Shown: positions 23,481 to 35,554, counted from the stretch's first letter. The stretch is 64,000 nt of DNA from Carnegiea gigantea (GCA_029747015.1 JAKOGI010000421.1:518501-582500), one strand, 5' to 3'. Numbers and translations are program-made. The notes: generated by a model not told the origin, from the letters alone.

Positions 23481-25193
23481 CGATGGAAATCCCTCCATCC
23501 CTTTTGTTAAAAAAGAATCAAATCAATTAGGTAATCTTATTATGCTGGTTTAAGGATGAATAAATCATCCAAGTTTTGATTAAACATTGAAACTGCAGGG
23601 CAAGGGTTAAATCCAGCAGCTAACCCGTTTTTGTGTGCTTAATTTCTCAAACATACTAAGGTTTACATCTAATAGTTTTTGATGGATTTGAAGATCAAGA
23701 TTTACTTTCCACAAATCAGTTTCATCCAATTTGGACTTCATTTGGCCATTCAATCAGCAATTAAACCCAAGGTGTCAAAACTGCCCAGCAGGCCAGGATG
23801 ACCCGGTTTTGTTCGTTTTATTTCTATGATGTAGTTTAGCTTAAATCTTGTATTTTACATATTTTGGGTCCCCAAGATCTTAGCTTTCATGTCCAATTGG
23901 AATTACCAGATTTGGAGTTCAATGGTTACTGAATTAAGCTAATTAGTAAACCTGTGCTGTTTTGGAGTCTAATCTCACGTTTGAGATCAGGCTCATTCAA
24001 GGGGTAAATGACGTCCAATTGCTATGATTAAAAAAGGAGGGTAATCTAGACAACTTGAGGTTTCCAACCATGAAAGAAACGTAGCAATTAGTCATCATTG
24101 GAGGTGTCAAACATGCGTTGCAACTGGAGACAGAAACCGGCTGCTTGACACCCGGTTGCTTAGCCTGGTGGTTTTCCTCCTTCAAAGGGTTTGCTTAAGG
24201 TGGAAGGCTGCCAAGCAGGTCATTTTGAGCTGATTGATTAAGCACCACTCAGCTACTTGAGAGAGAGACACGTGGAGCTAGTGAAACGCCACCATTTTGC
24301 AAGCTCTCATTCGACCACTCAAGCATGACATGGCACACATGCAATTTTCAGTCCTTTTGAGGTGGCAGCCGTGCACTCTTGCCTCCCTAGCTGGGAAATT
24401 GAGTCATGTACATTCCTTAAATGCAAAGGAAAAGGCTTAGGAAGATAAATTAAGTGCTTTGTAATATAAACTTTCAGCTTATGTATGTTTTAGTTTAAAC
24501 CGTGTATTATTAAGCATAGGATTAGTTTAATGACTTTCCTTGCCTAGAAGGAAAGCCCTTTTCATGTAATCACAAGGCTATATAAGTGCCTTGGCTGCTC
24601 TTTTGTAAAACAACAAGCTTGAGTATTGAAATTAAGAAAAGACTTTGTGTCTTGTGTTCCTCTTAAACACTTAACTTGCTTATCCTTAATTAGGCCGATT
24701 AAGGTGGTGTCCAAGTGAGTCTTAATCATTGATTAGGTGGTGTATCTGTATCCTAATCAAAGGTTAAGGGCCCTAAGCTAAGTGATTAGTGGTGTATCTT
24801 ATCTAATCACAAGGCTTAGAACTATCCAAATTCCATTGAATTCACTTAAAGTTCATGAAGTTAGCTTTGGGTTCCTTAAACCAAAGCTCTCCTTTTTCAT
24901 GTTCTAATCAGTGAACTTCATTCCTCTCTTCTTTTTTTTTCTTTTCATATTCATTTCAAGCTTAATCAAGGCCAAGAATTCTTGCTTTGATTCAGTTTTG
25001 AGCCCAAACACAAAAGCCATCTCAAAAACCGTGAAAATCACAAACTAGGCGTGCTTAGGCAGCAAGTTGGCACGGTGCCCTCGTGCCTTGAAGCACGACC
25101 GTGCCACCCCTGGTTCGTGAGTTTTCCACTTGTTTTGGTTGTGTTCTTGTTGTAAGTTGGCTTGGGTTGTTCCTACCCTTGAGACTTACATCA
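23481..25193 (+). repeat. LTR 4 of the gag-only tandem
   Basis: 1713 bp. The first base is mutated (CGATGG instead of TGATGG); the end is the normal TTACATCA. Many 1-bp losses lie near 23660-23990. Its U5 hairpin variant (GGCACGGTGCCCTCGTGCC near 25069-25087) matches that of LTR 1, not LTRs 2 and 3. Region 24385-24465 is diverged from all three sisters. Confidence 0.95.
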
Positions 25194-25198
25194 TCTAA
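25194..25198. other. Target-site duplication, right (TCTAA)
   Basis: Second copy of the 5-bp duplication that flanks the four-LTR tandem as a whole. Confidence 0.95.
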
Positions 25199-28100
25199 CC
25201 ATACTAACATTTTCTTCCCTCCAGTAGGAATAGTATTAGACTCATGCAAACAAAACTACTACTAAAATTACTATACATTCTAACACTAATCGTTTACGTG
25301 GTCATGAATGCCGAGTTCACATATGCCCATCTAGATTATGCATGTGGTATGTAGGGGAAAAAAGCACAAAGAAGTAGAACAAGAACACAAATAAGCACAT
25401 TCACCATTTGACAATGTTGTTAGGCTTTATTGATGAGTTTGAACTTATTTTAAGGCGATATGATATTATTTAAAAATTTCAACATGCTAGGAAAAGGTGT
25501 CTCTTTATAATACTTCATGATCAATAATTTATCTAATAATGATCACTAATTTATCAAATGATGATTGCTAATTTCGTACAAGTTGATTTGTCATAGTATT
25601 TTTTGATAATTAATTTGTCTAAAAGAGATCACTTAATTAATGATGATAACTAAATTTCTAGCTTATTGAGAATGTTTAAATGCGAAGACCATGTATGCAT
25701 CATTAAATTGGGCTCTTAGAACACTAATGTGTCTAACAATCATCACTAATTTCTAGGTTAATGACAATGTTTAGATGCAATGCTTACAATTACATGATCA
25801 CTGTGTTTTCTAATATCCATCACTTATTTGTATAATGATTATCACAAATCTATCTAACCATAGTAACTTTTTTTTTCCTTCAAGCAACAATAGTAATTGT
25901 CCTATTCGAGTCATCATGAGATCTGCTCCCAAATTCCCACATAAAGAAAGGCATCACTTTTTAAAAAAAGGAAAAAAAGAAAAAGTGCGAAAATAGGGGA
26001 ACCAAAAACCTAACAGTATAGAAGGAGTACATATTAGGATTGACGTGCTGCTGCAGTGCGCTGAGCTCGTTCTTGGCCTTTTCGAGACTTCAACTATAAC
26101 TGCATTGCCTTTATCAATATTGCTTGGTCCTTGTACATCCTGCATCTAAAGATCAGGTCTGCAAGTCTAATGTGAGCTCGAGTGAAAGGTGCCTGGTCCT
26201 CTTCTAGGGAACATATAATTATTGGGAATATGAAACACAATACTTCATTAGCAATCTCTATATAATTTATTCACAAAAAAAAAACCACTACAATTTCTAT
26301 GGTCACAAATGCCTAGTTCACTAAAGCTAGACATAGCTTATGCGTGTGGTATACAGAACAAAAACACAAAGAAGTAGAACAAAAACATAAAGCATCACAT
26401 TCACCATCTAAGATGTTGTAAGGCTTTGCTGATAAGCTCGACTTTATTTTGAGGTGACGCCACATTATTTAAAAATTTTAAACATGCTAGGAAAAGGTAT
26501 GTCTTTATGATACTTCATGATCACTAATTTACCATATAATGATCACTAATTCATCAAATGATGATCAGCAATTTGTTACACGTTTATATGTCGTAATATT
26601 TTGTGATCACTAATTTGTCTAACAAAGATCACTAATTTAATTAATGATGATCACTAAATTTTTAGGTTATTCACAATGTTTAAATGCAAAGATCCTCTAC
26701 GCATCATTACGTTGGGCTCTTAGATCACTAATACGTCTAATGATGATTACTAACTTCTAGGTTAGTGGCAAGGTTTAGATGCAACTTTGATCAATAAACA
26801 ATCACTATTTTTTGTTTCCAATATTGATCCCTAATTTGTGTAATGCTGATCACAAATTTGTCTAATCATACTAACATTTTCTACCCTCAAGTAGCAATAG
26901 AAATTGTGATATTACACTCTTCACAAACTGGTCCCAAATTCCCACAAAGAGAAAGAGACCTCTTTCTAAAAAAGGGAAAAAGGGAAAAAGATGAACAGCA
27001 AGGAATGCTGAAAACATAATAGTATTAAAGTAGTACTTGTTGAGAATGGTGTGTGGCTACTGTATGCTAATATTTTTCTTGGCCTTTTTTAGACTTCAAT
27101 CATAATAGCTTTGCCTTTGTCATTATTGCTTGGTCCTTGACACATTGTATCTAAAGATCAGGCTCAATAAGTTTCATGTTAGCTCGAGTAACAGATGCTT
27201 GGTTCTCTTCTTCGGACCATACCATTATTGGGCATATGAAACATAATAAATAATCTGCACATCTCATTATGATTTATTCATACAAATCAAAACTACTACT
27301 ACAACCACTATACATTGTAATAATAATCATTTACATAATCGAAAATGTCGAGATCACTGATGCCCAGCATAGCATATGAACGTGGTATGTAAAAACAAAA
27401 CACAAAGAGCTAGCACAGCAATACAAAGAAGTACATTCACCATTTGAGAATGTTGTTAGCCTTTGTTGATAAGTTTGACCTTATTCTAAGGTGATGCGAT
27501 ATTATTTAAACTTTCAGACATGCTGTGAAAAGGTGTGTCTTTATGATGCTTCATGATCACTAATTTGTCCTATAAGTATCGTTAATTCTAAATGATGATC
27601 ACTAATTTGTTACAATTTCATTTGTTATAATATTTTGTGATCATTGATTTCTCTAATAAAGATCACTAAATTAATTAATGATAATCACCAAATTTATAGA
27701 TTATTCACAATGTTTAAACACAAAGATCATCTACGCATTGTCAAGTTTTGCTGTCAGGTCACTAATATGTCTAATCATGATTCCTTTTTTCTCGGTTAGT
27801 GACAATGTTTGTATGCAGAGTTTATAAGTAAATCATCACTGTTTTTTCTAACATTGATCACTAATTTGTACAATGATGATCACAAATTTGTCTAACCAAA
27901 ATAACAATTTCTTCCCTTAACCAGCAACAACAATTGTGCTATTAGACTCATCACAAGATCCGATGCTAAAATCCTACGGAAAGAAACACTCGTCTTTTAA
28001 AAAAATGGGGAAAAAAAGTATAAGAGTGAAAACAAGGAAAACTGAAATCAAAATAGTATAAAGGAAGTATCTATCGAGAATGGTGTGCTACTGTAGTGCT

Positions 28101-29403
28101 CTGACCTTGTCCTTGGTCTTTCTAGGGCCTCAACTATAACAACTTTGCCTTTGTCTTTACTGCTTGCTCCTTGTGCATCTCCTACCTAAAGACTTGACTC
28201 CACAAGTCTGATGTTAGCTTCAGTGATGGATGCATGGTTCTCTTCTTGGAAGCATACCATTATTAGGCACATGAAACGCAATACTTAATCAGCAATCACA
28301 TAATAATTTTTTCACATAAACAAAATGACTACAATAACTACTATGTAATGTAATACTGATCATTTACATAGTCATGAATGCCCAATTAACTAATTTCCTA
28401 CCATAGTTTATAAATGTGGTACATAGAAACAAAACACAAAGAAGTAGGATAAAAACACAAAGAAGTGCATTCACCATTTGAGAATGTTGTCAGGGTTTCC
28501 TGACAAGTTCGACCTTATTGTAAGGTGATGCGATATTGCTTAAAATTTTCAGACATGCTGGGAAAAGATATGTCTTTATGATACTTCATGATCACTAATT
28601 TCTATAACTATGATTACTAATTTATTAAATGATGATCACTAATTTGTTTCAAGTTCATTTGTTGTAATATTTTGTAATTGTTGATTTGTCTAACAAAGTT
28701 CACTATTTTATTTAATCATGATTATAATATTAGTAGGTTATTGATAATGTTTAAGCACAAAGATCATCCATGCATCATTAAGTTAGGCTCTTAGGTCACT
28801 AATGTCTATTATGATGATCACTAATTTCTAGGTTAGTGACAATGTTTACATACAAAGATTATTAATAAATGGTCATTCCTTTTTCTATTATTGATTGCTA
28901 ATTTGTATGATGATGATCACAAATTCATCCACGCATACTAACATTTTCTTCCCCTAAGTAGCCAACAGCAGCTATTCTATTAGACTTATCACGAGACCTA
29001 GTCCCAAAATCCCACAAAAAGAAAGGCACCTCTTTTCTAAAAAAGGGGAAAAACACAAAGAAAATGAAGACAAGGAATGCACAAAACATAAATGTATCAA
29101 AGAAATACATGTTGGGAATAGTGATCTACTACAGTGCACTAACCTTCTTCTTGGTCTTGTTGAAACCTTAACCGCTACAGCTTTGGCTTTGTCATTATTA
29201 CTTCATCCTTTTACGTATTGCATCTGAAGATTAGGTTCTGCACGTCTAATGTCTGCTAGAGTGATAGATGCCTAGTTTTCTTCTTGGGAGCATACAATTA
29301 GTGGGCGTAAGAAACATATATTTAATCAGCAATCTCATTGTAATTTATTCGCATAAACAAAACCACTAAAGCAACTACTATACATTGTAGTAGTGACCGT
29401 TTA

Positions 29404-29408
29404 CATGG
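29404..29408. other. Target-site duplication, left (CATGG), element A
   Basis: CATGG before the 5' LTR is repeated at 39434-39438 after the 3' LTR. Intact monomers read 'TTTACATGGTCATGAATG' type sequence here. Confidence 0.93.
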
Positions 29409-30831
29409 TGTTAGAATGTATAAGGTTTTGATGATAACAAATTCAAGTGTTGTAGTAGTCGTTGTTGTTCCAAACAGGCTTTACTAACAGGGCCTTACTG
29501 CTGTTTTTCAATATATTAAAACTGCTTGACTAATGGTTTATCAAGAACAGGTACTCAAGTCAGCGATGTAAGAACAACCATGAGGAACAGGCTCTGTAAG
29601 GTGTTTGAAACATGTCCTGTGAAGTGTTTGAAGCATAGGATATAAGTGCAGCCGTGAGGAACAGGTTCTGTGAAGTGTTTGCAGCAGATTCGTCTCTCTA
29701 CAAGATGACTAGTGGTTACAACAAGATATCTTGATTTAATTTGGTTTTATATTTTTAGACTCTTGTTAATATGCCAATCAGAAAGTCTTAACTTACCACT
29801 TACTTGAAACGGTTTTGCTTTTTTTTTGGAAAATATTTCGGATCACCCTTCGAAACAATTCTGGAAACAGGACGCTCAGGGTGTTTCCAGAATAAGCTGC
29901 GAAAAACTGTTTTGCACGATTTTTATCTTTTGGATTTTGAGCAGCTTCTTCAAAGATTTGCAAGAAAGATTTTTCTATGGAGTATCTTACCCCTTTTCCT
30001 AAAAACGGTTATTAAAATCTAAGGAGATTTGCAAAATCTTTTTGAATAAAAAGAATATCTAATTTTTGGCAAGTGGATAAGGTTGTTGAGAAAAACATGG
30101 GCTAGTTGCTGAGAATCACCGCCTTATGCACACGGTTTAGGAAGTGTTTCCAGCTCATATTTTCTCATCCCTTGTGGCTAAAGAATTCTATATTCTTTAG
30201 AGATTTTAGTTTCCAAAAATTTGATGAATTGTTTTCCAAGCACTATAAAAGGCGGCTTCTTACAACCTTAGAGGCATCGGTTTTCAAAGAGAAAAATTTA
30301 GTGTTCATGAGCTTAAAAGTTTGAAAAGAAAACTGTGTTTAGTGAGTGAGTTATTTGAGCTTTCAAAGTTGGTATACTAGGACTTCATTGTACCCTATAT
30401 TAGCTTAGTTGAGAAGCATTGTAATAGGGTGTTTTTCTTTATACTCTTCTTTCACAAAAGTGAGTTGAGTGTGTGTCCAAATCAAGGGGATTTTGGACGT
30501 GGGGTAACTTGTCTTAGGGAAGACGGTTACGTGTGTTACAAGTTGTAACAAGGTGTGTTACTATTGTAACGTGTTTAGCCCGTTTAGTGAAGTGTGTAAA
30601 TCCTACAAGAGGTAGGTCGTGGTTTTTTCACCTCAGTTGGGCTAGAGGTGTTTCCACGTAAAAAATCCTGTGTCCATTATTTCCGCACTTAATTTTGTTG
30701 AATTTTCGCTTCTGCACAACTCAGAAACAGTCTGTGCGAACAGGGTCTCAAGACTGTTTGCCAGCATATTGCGAAAATCGGACACCACAATTCACCCCCC
30801 CTCTTGTGGTTGTGTACTCTCTAAATCAACA
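29409..30831 (+). repeat. 5' LTR of element A
   Basis: 1423 bp, TGTTAGAATG to AAATCAACA. Contains repeated GAACAGG(C/T)TCTGT words at about 29585 and 29664, and a probable TATA box (TATAAAA) at 30244-30250. The 3' LTR copy at 38021-39433 is nearly the same, with a 10-bp-scale loss near 38430 (GGAAAATATTTCGG reduced). Confidence 0.95.
30244..30250 (+). promoter_or_regulatory. TATA box in 5' LTR of element A
   Basis: TATAAAA in AGCACTATAAAAGGCGGC; kept in the 3' LTR near 38846. Confidence 0.65.
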
Positions 30832-30833
30832 AG

Positions 30834-30845
30834 TGGTATCAGAGC
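30834..30845 (+). promoter_or_regulatory. Primer binding site of element A
   Basis: TGGTATCAGAGC, complementary to initiator methionine tRNA, two bases after the LTR. Confidence 0.9.
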
Positions 30846-30888
30846 AGGTTCTCCTTTGAAAGGCTAACACCTTGAGAGATCCTTGAAG

Positions 30889-32648
30889 ATGAGTACCCCA
30901 CAAGGCATGCTTGAAGGTCAATCCATAACTCGACCACCATACTTCAATGGCCAACACTATGGTTGGTGGAAGAATAGGATGGAAAACTACATCCAAGTCG
31001 AGGACTATGAGTTGTGGATGCTCATCAAGAATGGACCACTCATCCCAAAGAAAATAATGAAGATGGAAAGTCAATCCCCAAGGAGCCTAAAGAATTCAAT
31101 ACTGAAGATTACAAAATGATGGAGAAGAATGCCAAAGCCAAGAAACTTCTATATTTCGGCCTTGGTCCTGATGAATATACTCGCATATCTGAATGTGAGT
31201 CGGCCAAGGAGATCTGGGATGCTTTGCAAATAGCTCATGAAGGGACCAATCAGGTAAAGCAATCCCAGATTGAATTGCTTATGATAAAATATGAGCTGTT
31301 TAAGATGGGTGATCGTGAAAGCGTGATGGACATGTATACTCGCTTCACTCACATAACGAATGAGTTGAAATCCCTGGGAAAATCCTTCACCACCGAAGAA
31401 TTGGTGAGGAAAATCCTAAGAATTTTACCTCATTCTTGGGAAGCGAAAGTCACGGCCATCCAAGAAGCTGAGGACATGAACAAGATCACCCTAGATGAGC
31501 TGATTGGCAACCTCCAAATGTATGAACTTAGGAAAAATTCTCAACAGAAAGATGAGACAAAGAGAGATCGAGGTCTTGCACTAAAGGCCTTAGAAGATGA
31601 TTCTGATTCTGATGAGGAGGAGATTGCCATGATCACTCAAAAGTTCAAGAAGTTCTTCAAGAAAGTCAAAGAAAATAGCAAAAGAAAGGACTTCAGCAAG
31701 GCTAGGAATACCTCTCGGGAACAGTTCTCCGGGTGTTTCAAGTATGGCAAACTGGACCACATTGTGAGAAACTGCCCACTGCACAAGGAAGAATAAGAAC
31801 CCGAACACCCTAGAAAACAGGGAAGAAAACAGGGTGTAAGCAGCTCCGCGAAAAGGTTCTCAAAAGATATGCTCGCGGCCTGGGGAGACTCAAGCGAGGA
31901 TGAGGAAGGGTCTGAAGCTGGGGAAGCTGATGTAGCACTCATGGCAAGAAGTGACACTGATTCAGATGATGGATCAACAGATAGTCTGACTCAACTCAAG
32001 AACAAGGTACGTGGTCTAAATAAATCAACTCTTGAGGAATTAGTGTACACTATAATGGATATATGTGCTGAATTAAAAAGGGTTGTTCGAGATCTAGAAC
32101 TTGAAAATGAAACCCTTAAATTGAAAAAACTTGAAGTTGACAAAGAGACTCTTGGCTTGCATGAAAGCATCAATGTGCTTAAAGAAACTCTACTCATGAA
32201 AGAAGGGACTTGTTCCACTAAACTGACTGAGCTAGAAAAAGAATCCCTTGACTTAAAAGGTAAGGTCGAGTCTTTGCTGAAAGAAAATAAAAACTTGCTT
32301 GAGAAAATAAAACACTTGGAATCAGACCTTGCCACAAACAAGCTCTGGAACAGGTCCTCAAGGGCGTTTGAATGGTTAAACACTCATCATAGTCGAAATA
32401 GAAGAGGACTAGGTTTTGTGCCTAAGATGACCTACCCAGTGAATAAAAAATATGTGGGATTACCTGAAAATATTGTTTGCTTTCATTGTGGTAAAACGGG
32501 GCATTATCGATATGCTTGTCCTATAAGAAAGTATGCCATTGAAAGGAACACAATTCATGTAAAACAAATATGGGTTAGGAAAGATGAGATTTGTACGTCT
32601 AAAGGAATGGGACCCAAGTGGATCAGGGTTCCCAAAACTAACCCTTGA
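30889..32648 (+). pseudogene. gag: Copia Gag with coiled coil and two CCHC knuckles (element A)
   Basis: Starts at ATG 30889 (MSTPQGMLEGQSITRPPYF), the same start as element B. A frameshift lies between about 31040 and 31100; the frame then runs 31014-31796. It holds the copia Gag (UBN2-type) domain with YFGLGPDEYTRI, IWDALQ, LLMIKYELFKMGD and TIQEAEDMNKITLDELIG-like segments. The first knuckle (from 31734) reads CFKYGKLDHIVRNC: its second Cys is Tyr. A TAA at 31794-31796 replaces a CAA seen in element B. The same frame continues through an acidic stretch and a long coiled coil (about 32000-32330) to a second knuckle, CFHCGKTGHYRYAC (32478-32519), and ends TGA at 32646-32648. Gag forms particles and binds RNA; this copy is inactive. 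Confidence 0.9.
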
Positions 32649-35116
32649 TTTGTTTTGCAGGCTGAAGTGAGAGAGAACATCCCAGGAAACAACCCAGCAA
32701 ACAGTGTAGGGAACAGTCTAGGGAACAAGCAGCTGTGGTATGTTGACAGTGGGTGTTCGAGGCATATGACTGGTGAAAGATCCAATTTTCTCTCACTTAC
32801 AGCTTCAGAAGGTGGGAGTGTGGCATTTGGAAATGGCAAATCAGGGACAATTGTCGGCATAGGTAAGATAGGCGAGTCACTCTCCCATTCAATTGACAAT
32901 GTTTATGTTATGGATGGATTAAAACACAACTTTCTAAGTGTGTCCCAACTGTGTGACAAAGACAACCTAGTAGTGTTCTCTCCAACACGTTGCTTGGTTG
33001 TAAATATGAACACAGGAGATGTTGTGTTGAGGGGGAAGCGACACAAAAATGTTTATAAAGTGTGTATTTCTACTCTTTCCCAAAATAATTTGACTTGTTT
33101 GAGTGCTTTAAATGATGATGTTATGCTTTGGCACAAAAGACTAGGTCATGTAAGTTACTCACTGTTGAACAAACTTGTAACCAAAGACTTAGTGGTTGGC
33201 TTACCTTCCATCAAATTCAATGATGACAAGGTATGTGATGCATGTGCCAAAGGCAAACAAGTCAGAAATTCATTTAAATCTAAAAGGTGTGTAAGCACTA
33301 CTCGACCTCTTGAATTGATACATATGGATATATGTGGTCCAATGAGGATCATGAGCAGAGGTGGTAAGAGGTATGTGCTTGTGATAGTGGATGACTACTC
33401 TCGTTTCACTTGAACCCTGTTTTTGGCTTCTAAAGATGAAACTTTTAAAAAATTTCTTGCTTTCATTAAAAAGACTGAAAAGAGGGTAGGACACTCTTTG
33501 GTATGCCTAAAGTCTGACCATGGTACAGAATTTGAAAATTCGAGCTTTATTGATTATTGTAATGAGCATGGTGTTGATCATAATTTTTCAGCTCCAAGAA
33601 CACCCCAACAGAACGGGGTGGTAGAACGCAAAAATCGCACTCTAGAGGACATGACTAGAACAATGCTTGTTGCTAGTGGTCTTCCTAGAAACTTTTGGGC
33701 TGAAGCTTTGAATATATCATGTTACATTATAAATAGATGTATGATTAGACCTATTCTTAACAAAACTCCTTATGAACTTTTCAAGGGAAGAAAACCTAAT
33801 ATTATGCATTTGAGAGTTTTTGGTTGTAAATGTTTTGTGCATAATAATGGAAAGGATGCCTTAGGGAAATTTGATCCAAGGAGTGATGAAGCAATATTCC
33901 TTGGTTACTCCTCGCATAGTAAGGCATACAAAGTGTTTAATAAGAGAACCTTGTGTGTTGAGGAAAGTGTGCATGTGCTTTTTGATGAAACTAACTCTCT
34001 AAGCGAGAATGATGCACAGGAAGAAGACTTCGAACTAGGTCTTGTTAGAAAAGACGTGTTGCTTCAAGGTGAACAAGGTAAGTATCAATCTGAGGGCAAG
34101 ATCTGAAGCTGTTCTTCAGGAAGGTAAGCAAGGTGTGAACCAAACAGGGGGAAACAGGGTGGAACCCTGTTCTAGACAACATCAGCTGAACCCTTCAGGG
34201 ATACATTCAGGAACAAGCTCCCAAACAGGCTCGAGAACAGGTTCAGAACCTATTTCACCAAGTATTCCAGCTAGGATGGAGAGCGAGTCTATGAACCCAC
34301 TTTCACCACGATCATGGAAATACCAAAGTTCACATCCTCTTGATCAAATTTTGTCTGATATTAATGCAGGAGTTCAAACTAGATCTAGACTCAAAAATTT
34401 CTGTGCTTTCTATGCTTTTCTCTCAAAAATTGAGCCTAGGAATATTAATGAAGCCCTTGCAGATTCAGATAGGGTCACTCCTATACCTAACGGCTAGTAG
34501 ACCTGACATTGTTTTCAGTGTTGGTCTATGTGCACGTTTTCAGTCTAACCCTAAAGAAACTCATCTTAAGGCTGTAAAAAGGATTTTAAGATACTTAAAA
34601 CATACACCTGATCTAGCCTTATGGTATCCTAGATGTTGCAACTTTGATCTTGTTGGGTATGCTGATGCTGATTATGCAGGTTTCTTGGTTGATAGAAAAA
34701 GCACCTCAGGTATGGCTCACTTTCTTGGACCTTGTTTGGTGTCTTGGGCAACCAAGAAACAACTCTCTGTTACCTTGTCCACAACAGAAGCTGAGTATGT
34801 GGCAGCTGCATCTTATTGTGCTCAGTTATTATGGATAAGACAACAACTCAAGGACTTTTGTGTTGACATAGGATGCATTCCTATTTATTGTGACAATACA
34901 AGTGCAATTAACATTGCCAAAAATCCATGTCAACACAAAAGAACAAAACATATTGACATTCGTCATCATTTTCTAAGAGACAATGTTGAAAAAGGAGTAA
35001 TCTCAATGAATTTTTGTGCCATTGAAAATCAAATTGCTGATATATTCAGAAAAGCATTGGATAGAGAACAATTTGAAAGGAATAGACTCGAACTAGGCTT
35101 AATTAGAACAACCTGA
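32649..35116 (+). pseudogene. pol: Copia Pol (PR-IN-[RT deleted]-RNase H), element A
   Basis: Follows gag in the same frame after one stop, without an ATG of its own. Protease active site DSGCSRHMTG near 32740-32770; GAG-pre-integrase with LWHKRLGH and the CDACAKGK pair near 33127-33260; integrase core with [17 protein letters not shown] and QQNGVVERKNRT. A TGA at 33411-33413 replaces a Trp codon, and the frame changes near 34070-34110. After DSDRVT (about 34475) the sequence jumps to [11 protein letters not shown], so all RT motifs are gone, roughly 0.85 kb compared with element B. RNase H follows intact in 34500-35116 (YADADYAGFL, STTEAEYVAA, YCDNTSAI, KHIDIRHHFLRD). Confidence 0.92.
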
Positions 35117-35554
35117 CCAACCTGTTCTCTCGCCCTGTTTGCAAAATTTAAAAGTTACGGGTACAACATGTTAAATTTTTGTTTGCAATCAACTTTTGTG
35201 CTATGTTTGGCATATGTGAGGTTTGCAACTTACTGACACTCGTTGAGATCTAATGAGATTGCCCTTATTGTCCCATGTTACCGAGCAAGTAACCTCAAGA
35301 ACAAGCATCAAGAACAGGTACGCCTCTTGTTTGTCAAATATGTACAACAAATTGAAAATTGCTAATCTCTTCCCGAGGCGTGCGCGGCCTAAATAAATGC
35401 AAAAGCCCGTTGCAAAACGGGCAAAATCTTTTAAAGATTTCGCATGTCTCTCTCTCTCTTTAAAGCTCTCTTGCTCAATCTCTCACCTCCACCGAAACTC
35501 TCTTGCTCTGAAACTCTGTTCAAGAAACCCTAATCTCTCTCCTTCCTCTGAAAA
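35117..35554 (+). other. Pol-to-ORF3 spacer, element A
   Basis: About 440 bp without an ORF of note between the RNase H stop and the third ORF. It contains three AACAGG/CCTGTT words and a CT-rich leader (CTCTCTCTCTTTAAAGC, 35448-35467) just ahead of the ORF3 start. Element B has an equivalent leader, so this may act as the 5' leader of a separate ORF3 transcript (inference). Confidence 0.5.

Larger units (their letters stand above)
13445..25193 (+). mobile_element. Tandem gag-only LTR retrotransposon: 4 LTRs, 3 internal regions
   Basis: The structure is LTR(13445-15188)-internal-LTR(16820-18542)-internal-LTR(20164-21881)-internal-LTR(23481-25193), all in one direction, with a single TCTAA duplication at the two outermost ends. 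Each internal region is only about 1.6 kb and contains a PBS, one gag-type ORF and a polypurine tract; protease, RT, RNase H and integrase are absent. This fits the class called TR-GAG (terminal-repeat retrotransposons with a GAG domain), which must use enzymes from an autonomous partner. One LTR-internal-LTR unit is about 5.1 kb. Sharing of LTRs between neighbours is the outcome expected of unequal recombination between LTRs, although a concatemeric insertion is possible. Confidence 0.93.
25194..29408. repeat. ~1-kb satellite array, block 3
   Basis: About four monomers. The 'ACCATACTAACAT' anchor or its variants fall at about 25198, 25857, 26865, 27895 and 28932: spacings 659, 1008, 1030 and 1037 bp. 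The short 659-bp unit has lost about 350 bp between 'AGACTCATG' and 'CAAACAAAACTACTAC' near 25246. Counting across element A, the next anchor (39997) is 1035 bp on, so the insertion is clean. No gene is present; the minus-strand ORFs of 60-70 codons are recurring features of the monomer. Confidence 0.92.

Noticed and set aside
13445..25193. Three independent insertions of the gag-only element
   Set aside because: Independent insertions would each have two LTRs and their own target duplications; here neighbours share LTRs and only one duplication pair exists.
25501..29000. Regularly repeated GATCACTAATTT words resembling a CRISPR array
   Set aside because: Spacers are not unique, the repeats are imperfect, and the setting is a plant satellite; nothing prokaryotic is present.
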